Assembly (NCBI GenBank): GCA_947305045.1
Contig: CAMZCW010000010.1
Location: 1 to 30,958 of the forward strand
Origin: an uncultured Bacteroidales bacterium
GTDB lineage: Bacteria; Bacteroidota; Bacteroidia; Bacteroidales; UBA932
Direction: 5' to 3'
DNA: 30,958 nucleotides
Shown: positions 1-7,272 of the stretch, piece after piece
How positions within the stretch are numbered: position 1 is the first letter of the stretch
How the letters are laid out: the number at the start of each line of letters is the position of its first letter
The notes under the pieces: generated by a model
The model's database searches: none
What the model saw: only the letters and a program-made list of their open reading frames with translations
What the model was told of the DNA's origin: nothing
Program-made: the position numbers and the translations under genes

Positions 1-2
1 TA

Positions 3-1826
3 AAGGAAGTGGTGGACAGCGCCGGTGAGATTATCCTGTTCATCGACGAAATCCACACGCTGGTGGGCGCCGGCCGCTCCAGCGGAGCCATGGATGCATC
101 CAACATCCTCAAGCCGGCCCTGGCCCGCGGCGAGCTGAGGACCATCGGCTCAACTACCCTGGACGAGTATCAGAAGTACTTTGAGGCCGATAAAGCCCTG
201 GAGCGCCGCTTCCAGATGGTAATGGTGGACGAGCCTTCGCCCGCGGAGAGCATCGCTATCCTACGTGGCCTGAAGGAACGTTACGAGAACCACCACAAGG
301 TGCGTATCGAGGATGACGCGCTCATAGCCGCCGTGAACCTGAGCCACCGTTACATCACCTCGCGTTTCCTGCCGGACAAGGCTATTGACCTGGTGGACGA
401 AGCCGCCTCCAAGCTGCGCCTGGAAATGAATTCCGTGCCGGAGCCCATCGACGAGCTCAACTCCGCCATTCGGCAGAAAGAGATTGAGCGTGAGGCGATT
501 AAGCGCGAAGGCGTGTCCGTGAAACTGGAGAAACTGGAGGCCGAACTCAAGGAGCTGCAAGGCAAGCGTGAAGGCCTCATGAAGCGCTGGAACGAGGAAA
601 AGGACACCCTGAACGGCCTGCAGACGGCCCGCCAGGAGATGGAAGAGTTGAACCTCCAGGCCAAAACGGCCGAGCGCAACGGCGACTACGCCAAGGTGGC
701 GGAGATCCGCTATGGCCGCATGGCACAAACCCAAAAGCGGATTGACGAGCTCACCGCCAAGGCTGAATCCATCAAGGAACCGCTTGTCACTGAGGCGGTT
801 ACCCCGGAAGACATTGCGGAGGTAGTGGCCAAATGGACCGGCATCCCCGTGAAGCGGATGCTGGAGAGCGAGAAGGACAAACTCCTGCGCATGGAAGCGG
901 AGCTCCACAAGCGCGTGGTGGGCCAGGACGAGGCCATCCGTGCCGTGGCCGATGCCGTCCGCCGCAACCGTGCGGGCCTTTCCAGCGAGAAGCGACCCAT
1001 CGGCTCGTTCCTGTTCATGGGCACCACCGGCGTGGGTAAAACCGAGCTGGCCAAGGCGCTGGCCGCGTTCCTGTTCAACGACGAGAACATGATGACCCGT
1101 ATCGACATGAGCGAATACCAGGAGCGGCACACCGTTTCCCGCCTGGTAGGTGCGCCTCCGGGATACGTGGGCTACGACGAGGGCGGTCAGCTCACCGAGG
1201 CCGTCCGGCGCAAACCCTACTCCGTGGTGCTGCTGGACGAGATCGAAAAAGCCCACCCGGACGTGTTCAACGTGCTGTTGCAGGTCCTGGACGACGGCCG
1301 CCTCACGGACAACAAAGGCCGCACGGTGGACTTCAAGAACACCATCCTCATCATGACCTCCAATGCCGGGGCCGATATCATCCAGTCCTACATGGAAAAA
1401 CTACCGGAAGTGAACGGGGTCGATATGCAGGCCATCGCCACGCGCCGTTCCCTGCTGGACGAATGTTCCCGCAAGGTGCTGGACGTGCTCAAGATGACCG
1501 TTCGGCCGGAGTTCCTGAACCGTATTGACGAGATTATCATGTTCGACCCGCTTACCAAGGCCGATATCCGCGACATCCTGCACATCCAGGAGGCGGACCT
1601 GCAGCACAAGCTGGCGGACAGCGGCATCACCGTGCAGTTCACCCCGGCCTTCGAGGACCATATGGTGGAGCACGGCTATGACCCTGCCTACGGCGCCCGC
1701 CCGGTGAAGCGCGTGATGCAGCGGGAACTGGTGAACCTCCTTGCCAAGAGCATCCTGGACGGCACCGTTCACAAAGACTCGGTGATCACCGTGGACGCCG
1801 CCGGCGGCGAGGTGGTGGTGCGATAA
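3..1826 (+). CDS. clpB: ATP-dependent disaggregase ClpB, 5'-truncated by window edge
   Basis: Cytosolic AAA+ Hsp104/ClpB disaggregase, which with DnaK threads aggregated proteins through a hexameric pore. The window enters the gene just before the Walker B of the first ATPase domain ([13 protein letters not shown]), so roughly the first 250 residues (N domain and first Walker A) lie upstream. Next come the rest of NBD1, the charged coiled-coil middle domain (about nt 430-790, with [12 protein letters not shown] and [12 protein letters not shown]) that separates ClpB from ClpA/ClpX, then NBD2. NBD2 has Walker A GTTGVGKT (nt 1020-1043), the pore-loop stretch [13 protein letters not shown] and Walker [15 protein letters not shown]. 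The C-terminal D2 domain carries [12 protein letters not shown] and GARPVKR. Length and order are normal for the part visible. It ends in TAA and is followed by a hairpin. No frameshift is seen. Confidence 0.97.
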   Translation, partial: KEVVDSAGEIILFIDEIHTLVGAGRSSGAMDASNILKPALARGELRTIGSTTLDEYQKYFEADKALERRFQMVMVDEPSPAESIAILRGLKERYENHHKVRIEDDALIAAVNLSHRYITSRFLPDKAIDLVDEAASKLRLEMNSVPEPIDELNSAIRQKEIEREAIKREGVSVKLEKLEAELKELQGKREGLMKRWNEEKDTLNGLQTARQEMEELNLQAKTAERNGDYAKVAEIRYGRMAQTQKRIDELTAKAESIKEPLVTEAVTPEDIAEVVAKWTGIPVKRMLESEKDKLLRMEAELHKRVVGQDEAIRAVADAVRRNRAGLSSEKRPIGSFLFMGTTGVGKTELAKALAAFLFNDENMMTRIDMSEYQERHTVSRLVGAPPGYVGYDEGGQLTEAVRRKPYSVVLLDEIEKAHPDVFNVLLQVLDDGRLTDNKGRTVDFKNTILIMTSNAGADIIQSYMEKLPEVNGVDMQAIATRRSLLDECSRKVLDVLKMTVRPEFLNRIDEIIMFDPLTKADIRDILHIQEADLQHKLADSGITVQFTPAFEDHMVEHGYDPAYGARPVKRVMQRELVNLLAKSILDGTVHKDSVITVDAAGGEVVVR

Positions 1827-1832
1827 TTTCGC

Positions 1833-1939
1833 GTGACAGCTAACTCGTTGTACCAGAGTAAGTTACAATATAATCCTCGTTCGAATTTTGAACGAGGATT
1901 ATTGCGTTATCACCTATGAGTCAAGCACTTAGCTGTCAC
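1833..1939. repeat. Nested inverted repeat downstream of clpB
   Basis: An 11-bp arm GTGACAGCTAA (1833-1843) is repeated inverted as TTAGCTGTCAC (1929-1939). Centred inside it is a second perfect dyad, ATAATCCTCGTTC (1870-1882) with GAACGAGGATTAT (1890-1902). The two dyads share nearly the same centre, so the whole 107 bp could fold into one long interrupted stem. It begins only 6 bp after the clpB stop. It could be a small non-coding palindromic mobile element or a processed 3' structure; no ORF lies inside it. Confidence 0.6.
1870..1902 (+). terminator. Candidate clpB terminator hairpin
   Basis: Perfect 13-bp stem with a 7-nt loop (GAATTTT), 43 nt after the clpB stop. The 3' side is followed by TGCGTTAT rather than a T-run, so it is not a canonical intrinsic terminator. 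Stem strength and position make a 3'-end role plausible. Confidence 0.4.
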
Positions 1940-2032
1940 CCAGGATGTGTGCATGGTTCAGTGAGGCTATGAAGGGACCGGCGCAATGCGAGAAAGCCGC
2001 CGGCGGGGTGAGCTGACGGCTGAAGGGTCGAT

Positions 2033-2062
2033 AAAAGGAGATGCCCAGTCCGGGCCGGGCAT
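2033..2062 (-). terminator. Intrinsic terminator of the secG operon
   Basis: On the minus strand, just after the secG stop, ATGCCC (rc of 2057-2062) pairs with GGGCAT (rc of 2041-2046) around a GC-rich loop. It is followed by CTCCTTTTATC, whose T-run is the AAAA at 2033-2036. It is placed to end the four-gene operon that begins at 4753. The stem is short, which limits confidence. Confidence 0.5.
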
Positions 2063-2072
2063 GACAGAGGAA

Positions 2073-2423
2073 TTACTCTGCGACTTCCGGGTTTTCCTGA
2101 GAGATGGGGAAAGCGGGGGCCTCTTCGGGGGCCTGCTCTGCCTGGTTCAGGATTTCCGTGCTGATGGCCTCGTTGGAGCCGCCGCGGGTGTTGCCACGGC
2201 CCACGAACACGGTGATAACGGAAACAACCAGGATGAAGGCTACAAGATACCAGGTAGCTTTTTCCAGGATGGTAGCCGTCTGGCGCACACCCAGGGTCTG
2301 GTTGGCGGAAGTGAAGTTGGTTGCCAGGCCGCCGTCCTTGCCGTTCTGGAGGAGGACAACCGCAATCAGGAGAATGGCCGCGATGATGATGAGAACGACC
2401 AAAACTGTAAACGCTGCGTTCAT
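2073..2423 (-). CDS. secG: Preprotein translocase subunit SecG
   Basis: Small inner-membrane partner of SecYE that assists Sec-dependent export. At 116 residues it has the classic layout: N-terminal transmembrane helix (about residues 4-24), the conserved loop LLQNGKDGGLATNF (the family's LLQ.GKGGGL..AF), then a segment with TRxxTxxLEKAT-like character (RQTATILEKATW) leading into a second helix (about 57-75). The C-terminal tail is acidic and proline-rich (QAEQAPEEAP), typical of Bacteroidota SecG. It is the last gene of the operon, 13 nt after the TPR-like gene, and is followed by a terminator-like hairpin. The combination of motifs leaves little alternative. Confidence 0.95.
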   Translation of the reverse strand: MNAAFTVLVVLIIIAAILLIAVVLLQNGKDGGLATNFTSANQTLGVRQTATILEKATWYLVAFILVVSVITVFVGRGNTRGGSNEAISTEILNQAEQAPEEAPAFPISQENPEVAE

Positions 2424-2436
2424 ATATTTTACCTTA

Positions 2437-3027
2437 TTAATTATCTAACTTGTCGATAAGGGATGCAAAGTAAGCACTTTTTTCCGGGATTTCCAAAATC
2501 AGACGGGAATAAATGCGCCGCGCTTCCTCTATCCGGCCCTGTTCCTGGAAGATGCGCGCCAGGGTTTCGGTGGCAAAGCGGTCTGCCATCTGGGCACCGG
2601 CCTGGTCCTCTGAGGCACTCTCCTGCCGGGTTTTGGCCGCAAAGCGGGAGAAGATATTGTCTCCGCTCTGCCGCACGTTGTCATACTGGGCCTGTGAAAA
2701 ATAATCTCCCCCAACCGCACGCACCTGGTGTTCCTGCACCACTTCCGGGGCCGATGGCTCCTCCATGTAGGAAGACAGCAGCGCACGCAGGTCTTTGTCT
2801 GAGCAGTCTGCCTGGCGGCCCTGGCGCAGCAGGACGGCCACTTTGCCCCGGTCCGGCACAAACAGCGCTTCCGCCGCGAACTGGTCCTCTCCCCAGTCCT
2901 CCCCCATCAGGGCCATGCGCCGGCACAGTTCCACGCGGGCAGCCCCGTACCAGGGATACAGGTTCACCACGCCCGCCAGTTCATCCAGCGTAAGCGTATG
3001 GATATTGATATAAGAGGAACCTACCAC
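2437..3027 (-). CDS. TPR-like protein of the lptE-secG operon
   Basis: Predicted soluble protein of 196 residues with no signal peptide or membrane helix. The C-terminal 40 residues look like one tetratricopeptide repeat (TLARIFQEQGRIEEARRIYS), followed by LILEIPEKSAYFASLIDKL. The N-terminal half (NLYPWYGAARVELCRRMALM) is helical and could be a degenerate repeat. The chosen start is a GTG at 3027 that overlaps the lptE stop (GTGGTAG), implying translational coupling; no better ATG lies nearby. Function is unknown. Its place between an LptE-like lipoprotein and SecG suggests an accessory role in envelope assembly or secretion, but that is inference from context only. Confidence 0.8.
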   Translation of the reverse strand: MVGSSYINIHTLTLDELAGVVNLYPWYGAARVELCRRMALMGEDWGEDQFAAEALFVPDRGKVAVLLRQGRQADCSDKDLRALLSSYMEEPSAPEVVQEHQVRAVGGDYFSQAQYDNVRQSGDNIFSRFAAKTRQESASEDQAGAQMADRFATETLARIFQEQGRIEEARRIYSRLILEIPEKSAYFASLIDKLDN

Positions 3028-3554
3028 TGGGCTACCGTTGCGTTGAAAATGTCTTCTACTATTTTATCCACGATGGTTTCGCAGAGGGTCCCTTCCACGG
3101 AGTCCAGCGTAAGGGTGGCGTCAAAGTCCTCATAGGCGCTGAAGGACTTGTTTTCCACATTGTCTTCCGGGTATTTCTTGTTGGTGAAATCCACCTTTAC
3201 CGTAACGGTGAGGCGGCTCTGGGAGGCCATTTCGTCGGCCGTTACAGCCGTGGCTTTTACATCGTAGCCGGTAATCTCGCAGACCAGCTCCAGATCTCCG
3301 TCCACCTCCACCTGCTCCAGGCTGGTAAGTTTGCGGAATTTTTCCTGCAGGGCCTCCGTGAGCTGGCCGGACAGGGCCGGATTCACGCGCAGGGCCTTGT
3401 ACTCCACATAGGGAATGGTGATACTTTTCACGTCCGGCTGAATGGAGGTGCCGGAGAAAGAGTAGATGCCGCAGGCGGCGACGAGACAGCCGGTCAAGCC
3501 GGCTGTGACGAAAAGACGGCAGGCGGCGACGAGACGTATGAGGGATTTCATCAT
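3021..3554 (-). CDS. lptE: LptE-like lipoprotein (LPS assembly)
   Basis: Predicted outer-membrane lipoprotein that plugs and supports LptD during LPS insertion. Of 177 residues, the N-terminus is a lipoprotein signal ending at the lipobox LVAAC (Cys28). GIYSFSGTSI follows, matching the 'Y.F.G' start of Bacteroidota LptE-like proteins, then SITIPYVEYKA and a helix with LTEALQEKFRKLTSL. A late segment has the mixed alpha/beta pattern of the family (LELVCEITGYDV). The start ATG at 3554 overlaps the stop of the upstream sigma-54 regulator as ATGA. An oddity is that the signal peptide carries the LVAAC motif twice (residues 8-12 and 24-28), caused by a 17-bp direct repeat. Assignment is by family pattern and operon context; sequence conservation in LptE is low. 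Confidence 0.8.
   Translation of the reverse strand: MMKSLIRLVAACRLFVTAGLTGCLVAACGIYSFSGTSIQPDVKSITIPYVEYKALRVNPALSGQLTEALQEKFRKLTSLEQVEVDGDLELVCEITGYDVKATAVTADEMASQSRLTVTVKVDFTNKKYPEDNVENKSFSAYEDFDATLTLDSVEGTLCETIVDKIVEDIFNATVAQW
3471..3535 (-). repeat. 17-bp direct repeat in the lptE signal-peptide region
   Basis: GCAGGCGGCGACGAGAC occurs at 3471-3487 and again at 3519-3535, 48 bp (16 codons) apart and therefore in frame. On the coding strand both copies encode part of an LVAAC lipobox. The sequence between them contains a small palindrome (CAGCCGG..CCGGCTG region). Confidence 0.85.
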
Positions 3555-4753
3555 TTTTTTCGGTATTCTGCAGGTAATTTGCGATACAGGGTGCGTTCGC
3601 TCATGCCCAGTTCCTCCGCGGCCTTTTTGCGGTTGCCGTGGTATTTTTCCAGCGCCTGGCGAATGAGGTCCTCCTCATTGCGCCGCACGCTCAACGTTTC
3701 CTCATGGGATGGCGCGGGAACATGCACAACGTGCTGCCGCTCAGGCTCTTCCTCCTGCTCCTGCCACTCAGCCTCCTCCTGCACAGCCGCCGCAGGGGCG
3801 GGCAGTTCCCGGCGATCCAGACGGGCCTTCAGGGCATCCACCTCCTGCTTCAAGTCAAAGATGGCCTTGAAGATGGCCTGCCGCTCTTCCGTATTGAAGG
3901 CCGATGACGGCTGCGGGCCGTCGTACAGCGCAGGCAGCGGCTCCCCTTCCTCCCGGGGCATATACGGTTCCAGTTCCCGGGCACTGAGCTCTATGCGCTG
4001 CAGCGCCGGAGTCACCTTTACCGACACCTGGGCCGTAAGCGACTGCGTAAAGCCCTGCAACTGACGGATGTTGCCCGGCCAACGGTACCCCTCCAAGAGG
4101 CGGATGGCGTCCGGCCGAAGGGAAATCTTGCACATGCCGTTCACCTCCGAGAAGTCCGAGGTGAACTTGCGGAAGAGCAGGTAGATGTCCGACTTGCGGC
4201 CCCTGAGGGCCGGAATGCGGATTTGGGCGGCGCTGAGGCGGAAGTACAGGTCCTCGCGGAACTTACCTCGCTTGACCGCCTCGTACAAATGGACATTGGT
4301 GGCCGCCACAATGCGCACATCCGTGTGTTCCACCTTATTGGAACCCACCTTGCGATACTCGCCGCTTTGCAGCACACGTAGCAGCAGGGCCTGTGATTCC
4401 AGGGGAAGTTCTGCTATCTCGTCCAGGAAGAGGGTGCCGCCGTCCGCCTCCTCGAAATAGCCTTTACGGTTATCCGAAGCGCCTGTAAAAGAGCCCTTTA
4501 CATGGCCGAACAGTTCCGAATTCACCAGTTCCCGGGGCAGCGCGCCGCAGTTCACGGCAAAGAACGCTCCCTGCCGGCGGGCGCTGTACTGATGGATGAT
4601 ACGCGCAAAACTCTCCTTACCCACACCGCTCTCTCCCTGGATGAGGACACTGAGGCCGGTGGGCGCAAATTTCACCGCCGTTTCCAGCGCGTCGTTGAGC
4701 GCAGGATCGTTGCCGATGATGTCGTATTTGTTTTTTAACGCCTGTAAATCCAT
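3551..4753 (-). CDS. Sigma-54-dependent activator without receiver domain (Fis-type HTH)
   Basis: Bacterial enhancer-binding protein predicted to remodel sigma-54 RNA polymerase by ATP hydrolysis. The AAA+ domain begins almost at residue 1: Walker A GESGVGKE (40-47), the sigma-54 contact loop GSFTGA (87-92; the usual form is GAFTGA), Walker B GGTLFLDE (105-112), and the sensor/arginine-finger region FREDLYFRLS. There is no N-terminal receiver, GAF or PAS domain, so activity is probably constitutive or set by expression or partners. A poorly conserved, Glu/Gln-rich linker (about 275-345) leads to a Fis-type helix-turn-helix at the C-terminus (KKAAEELGMSERTLYRKL). It heads the operon with lptE and secG and has a TATCTTTG box 8 nt upstream of its ATG. 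Confidence 0.92.
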   Translation of the reverse strand: MDLQALKNKYDIIGNDPALNDALETAVKFAPTGLSVLIQGESGVGKESFARIIHQYSARRQGAFFAVNCGALPRELVNSELFGHVKGSFTGASDNRKGYFEEADGGTLFLDEIAELPLESQALLLRVLQSGEYRKVGSNKVEHTDVRIVAATNVHLYEAVKRGKFREDLYFRLSAAQIRIPALRGRKSDIYLLFRKFTSDFSEVNGMCKISLRPDAIRLLEGYRWPGNIRQLQGFTQSLTAQVSVKVTPALQRIELSARELEPYMPREEGEPLPALYDGPQPSSAFNTEERQAIFKAIFDLKQEVDALKARLDRRELPAPAAAVQEEAEWQEQEEEPERQHVVHVPAPSHEETLSVRRNEEDLIRQALEKYHGNRKKAAEELGMSERTLYRKLPAEYRKK

Positions 4754-4760
4754 AGTTCTG

Positions 4761-4799
4761 CAAAGATACTCAATTTTTCAATAAAAATGCGTATATTTG
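4761..4799. promoter_or_regulatory. Divergent promoter region (Bacteroidota-type -7 boxes)
   Basis: An 83-bp intergenic region separates the minus-strand sigma-54 operon from the plus-strand lipoprotein operon. It holds TATCTTTG on the minus strand (rc of 4761-4768), 8 nt from the regulator's ATG, and TATATTTG on the plus strand (4792-4799), 37 nt from the lipoprotein's ATG. Both fit TAnnTTTG. No convincing TTTG -33 box was found for either, so strength is uncertain. Confidence 0.6.
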
Positions 4800-4836
4800 T
4801 GCTCTGGCGGTTAGCTATTAAACCTTATTCTATAAC

Positions 4837-6483
4837 ATGAAGAAGACTCTTAAATTCCTTGCAGTTGCTGCTCTGGCAGCCACGGCCGCAGCCTGCGCCT
4901 CTCCGGAGAAAATGGCCAAAATGGCCGAGAATGTAAAAGTGGAATGCGTTCCCCCGGTGCTGGAAGTCGTGAACGGCACCATCGACGCCAACGTATCGGT
5001 CACCTATCCCAAAGGGTATTTCAACCCCAAGGTTATTGTGGAAGTAACGCCGGTGCTGGTATATCAGGGCGGCGAGGCCGCCATGAAGTCCTTCAAATAT
5101 CAGGGCGAGGACGTCCGAAACAATTACAAAGTGGTGTCCGCAGACGGCCAGAAGGTCAGCGAAAAAGTCCACTTTGACTATGTCCCCGGCATGGAGCAGT
5201 GCTACCTGGAGTTCCGCGGCAAGGTATCGGCCGGCAAAAAGAGCATCAACCTGCCCGTGAAAAAAGTGGCAGACGGTGCCATCGCCACCTATATGCTGGT
5301 AAAGAAGGCCGGCAACGTCTCTTTCAAGGCCGACAACTACCAGGAGGTTATCTCCAGCACCACCGAAGGCCAGATCAAGTACCTGGTGAACAGCTCCGAG
5401 GTACGCAGTTCCGAGCTCAAAGGTGAGTCCGTGAAGGAATTCCTGGCCCGCCTGGACGAGATTTCCGCCAACGAGCGCACCAAAGTGACCAGCACGGAGA
5501 TTGTGGCCTACGCCTCCCCGGAAGGCGATATGGGCAAGAACGAGAAACTCTCGGACAACCGCTCGGAAAGCGCCGGCAAGGCCTGGAAGCAAGTCACCAA
5601 GGGCCATGAGGCCACGGACCCCACCGTCCGCAGCGTCGGTGAAGACTGGGAAGGTTTCCAGCAGCTGGTAGCCCAGAGCAACCTGGAAGACAAAGAGCTC
5701 ATCCTCCGCGTCCTGTCCATGTACAGTGATCCCGCCGTACGGGAGAACGAAATCCGCAACATGTCCCAGGTGTACACCGCCCTCAAGGGGGAAGTGCTCC
5801 CGGAACTGCGCCGCGCCCGCCTCATCGCCAACGTGGAATTCAAGAACTACAGCAACGAAGAACTCCTGGACCTGCTGGAGAACAACGCCAATCTCCTGGA
5901 TGAGGAAGCCCTCCTGAAAGTGGCCTCCCTGGTGCGCGAGCCTGCCCAGAAGGAAGAAATCTACAAGCGCGCCATCAGCCGCTTCGGCAGTTCCCGCGCC
6001 ATGTTCAACCTGGCAGCCCTGTACCTGAAACAGGGGGCCGATGCCAAAGCAGAGGCCGGCCTGGCGGAACTGGATGCCACAGATCCGGATGTGATCAACG
6101 CCAAAGGTGTTCTTGCCCTCCACAAAGAGGACTACAAAGCCGCAGAAACCGCTTTCCGCACTGCCGGAACGGAGGATGCCAAAGCCAATCTGGGCGTAGT
6201 GCTCATCCTTACCGGCCGCTATGAAGAGGCCGCCCAGGCCCTCAAGGACGTCAAGGGCTGCTGCCACAACACCACCCTGGCCTACATTCTCACGGACCAA
6301 CTGGAAAAAGCCGCCGAGAGCGCCAAATGCAAAGACCCCAAGGTTTCCTACCTGAAGGCCATCATCGCTGCCCGTCAGGGCAACGCAGACGGCGTAAAAT
6401 CCAACCTGGAGGCAGCCTTCAAGAATCAGGAACTGAAGGACCGCGCCACCAGCGACATTGAGTTCGCCGGTTATCAATTTTAA
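4837..6483 (+). CDS. Lipoprotein with OmpA-like segment and C-terminal TPR repeats
   Basis: Predicted periplasmic-side lipoprotein of 548 residues: signal with lipobox TAAAC (Cys20), then a beta-rich N-terminal region (about 35-160). A central segment resembles an OmpA-type fold as found in Bacteroidota fimbrial and envelope proteins (TEIVAYASPEGDMGKNEKLS, then DNRSESA and GEDWEGFQQLV). The C-terminal part from about residue 330 is helical with tetratricopeptide-like repeats (FNLAALYLKQGADAKAEAGL, INAKGVLALHKEDYKAAETA, LGVVLILTGRYEEAAQAL). No enzyme motif is seen. It may bind peptidoglycan or scaffold an envelope complex. It is followed 9 nt later by the LytTR regulator in the same direction, so it is probably the first gene of that operon. 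The family has no name I can assign. Confidence 0.85.
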   Translation: MKKTLKFLAVAALAATAAACASPEKMAKMAENVKVECVPPVLEVVNGTIDANVSVTYPKGYFNPKVIVEVTPVLVYQGGEAAMKSFKYQGEDVRNNYKVVSADGQKVSEKVHFDYVPGMEQCYLEFRGKVSAGKKSINLPVKKVADGAIATYMLVKKAGNVSFKADNYQEVISSTTEGQIKYLVNSSEVRSSELKGESVKEFLARLDEISANERTKVTSTEIVAYASPEGDMGKNEKLSDNRSESAGKAWKQVTKGHEATDPTVRSVGEDWEGFQQLVAQSNLEDKELILRVLSMYSDPAVRENEIRNMSQVYTALKGEVLPELRRARLIANVEFKNYSNEELLDLLENNANLLDEEALLKVASLVREPAQKEEIYKRAISRFGSSRAMFNLAALYLKQGADAKAEAGLAELDATDPDVINAKGVLALHKEDYKAAETAFRTAGTEDAKANLGVVLILTGRYEEAAQALKDVKGCCHNTTLAYILTDQLEKAAESAKCKDPKVSYLKAIIAARQGNADGVKSNLEAAFKNQELKDRATSDIEFAGYQF

Positions 6484-6492
6484 TTTACGGCC

Positions 6493-7272
6493 GTGAAAAC
6501 CGGTCTCATCCTGGACATCATCTTCGGCGCGCTTATGCTGCCGGGGATGATGTTCCTTTTCCCGGTTGCCGAATGGATTCAGTGGCATCCGGGCTATGTC
6601 CTCGCCTACGGCATCTGGCTCTACGCCATCTGGCTGCTATGCCGCCGCTTCCTGGGGCCGCAGCTGTTCCAGAGCTGGCGTGGCATCATCTCCGTGGGCT
6701 CCGTCCTCTTCCTGGTGGTCTCCGTCACTTTCCTGATGACCCTCACGCAGGTGGATTTCCCGGGCGTCACCACGGAGCTGGGGACCCTGGGCCTGCACCA
6801 GCGCGCCATGTGGATCCTGCTCATCGCCGTACTGGCCAACGGCCTGCCCGTGGGCTACTGGCGGGCACAGGCAAAAGACCTGCAGGAGACCCGGGAGGTA
6901 GCCAGGGCCGTGGACAATGCCAGAGAGGCGCTGGAAACCCGCCGCGCGGAGGCGGAAACAGGAGAAGAAATCCAGGTGAAAGCCGGGTACAAGACCCAGC
7001 ATATCCCCGTGTCGGCCATCCGTTTTATTGAAGGGCGAAACAATTACGCCTGTTTCCACCTGGACCACCGCGAGGATATCGTCTCCAAAATTCCGCTCAA
7101 GGATGTGCTCCCCCTGCTGCCGGAGGGCGCGTTCGTGCGCATCCACCGCTCGTATATTGTCCCGCTGTGGCGCATTGAAAAACGCTCTTCAACAGCCGTG
7201 AAGCTCATGGGGATGGACGAGGCCCTTCCGGTAGGACGAGCCTACAAAGACGTTTTGAAAAACAATGGCTAA
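6493..7272 (+). CDS. Membrane-anchored LytTR-family transcriptional regulator
   Basis: Regulator of 259 residues combining four predicted membrane helices (about 4-26, 33-54, 64-86 and 98-117) with a short coiled linker (TREVARAVDNAREALETRRA). A C-terminal LytTR DNA-binding domain (about 160-257) carries the family signatures IRFIEGRNNYACFHL, FVRIHRSYIVPL and LPVGRAYKDVL. There is no receiver domain, so the membrane part is presumably the sensor. The likely start is GTG at 6493, 9 nt after the previous stop; no nearer ATG preserves the first helix. The gene overlaps the following symporter by 8 nt, which ties the two together in translation. LytTR sites are direct repeats, but none was identified here. 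Confidence 0.9.
   Translation: MKTGLILDIIFGALMLPGMMFLFPVAEWIQWHPGYVLAYGIWLYAIWLLCRRFLGPQLFQSWRGIISVGSVLFLVVSVTFLMTLTQVDFPGVTTELGTLGLHQRAMWILLIAVLANGLPVGYWRAQAKDLQETREVARAVDNAREALETRRAEAETGEEIQVKAGYKTQHIPVSAIRFIEGRNNYACFHLDHREDIVSKIPLKDVLPLLPEGAFVRIHRSYIVPLWRIEKRSSTAVKLMGMDEALPVGRAYKDVLKNNG

Noticed and set aside
3551..4753. GSFTGA instead of GAFTGA as a defective sigma-54 contact loop
   Set aside because: The key Phe-Thr-Gly-Ala residues are kept, and Ala-to-Ser at this position occurs in working family members, so a loss of function is not supported.
4825..6588. Long open frame of 587 codons on the minus strand opposite the OmpA-like/TPR lipoprotein
   Set aside because: It mirrors a gene with a clear lipoprotein signal and TPR repeats. 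The antisense product has no recognisable domain; it is a by-product of GC-rich codon bias.
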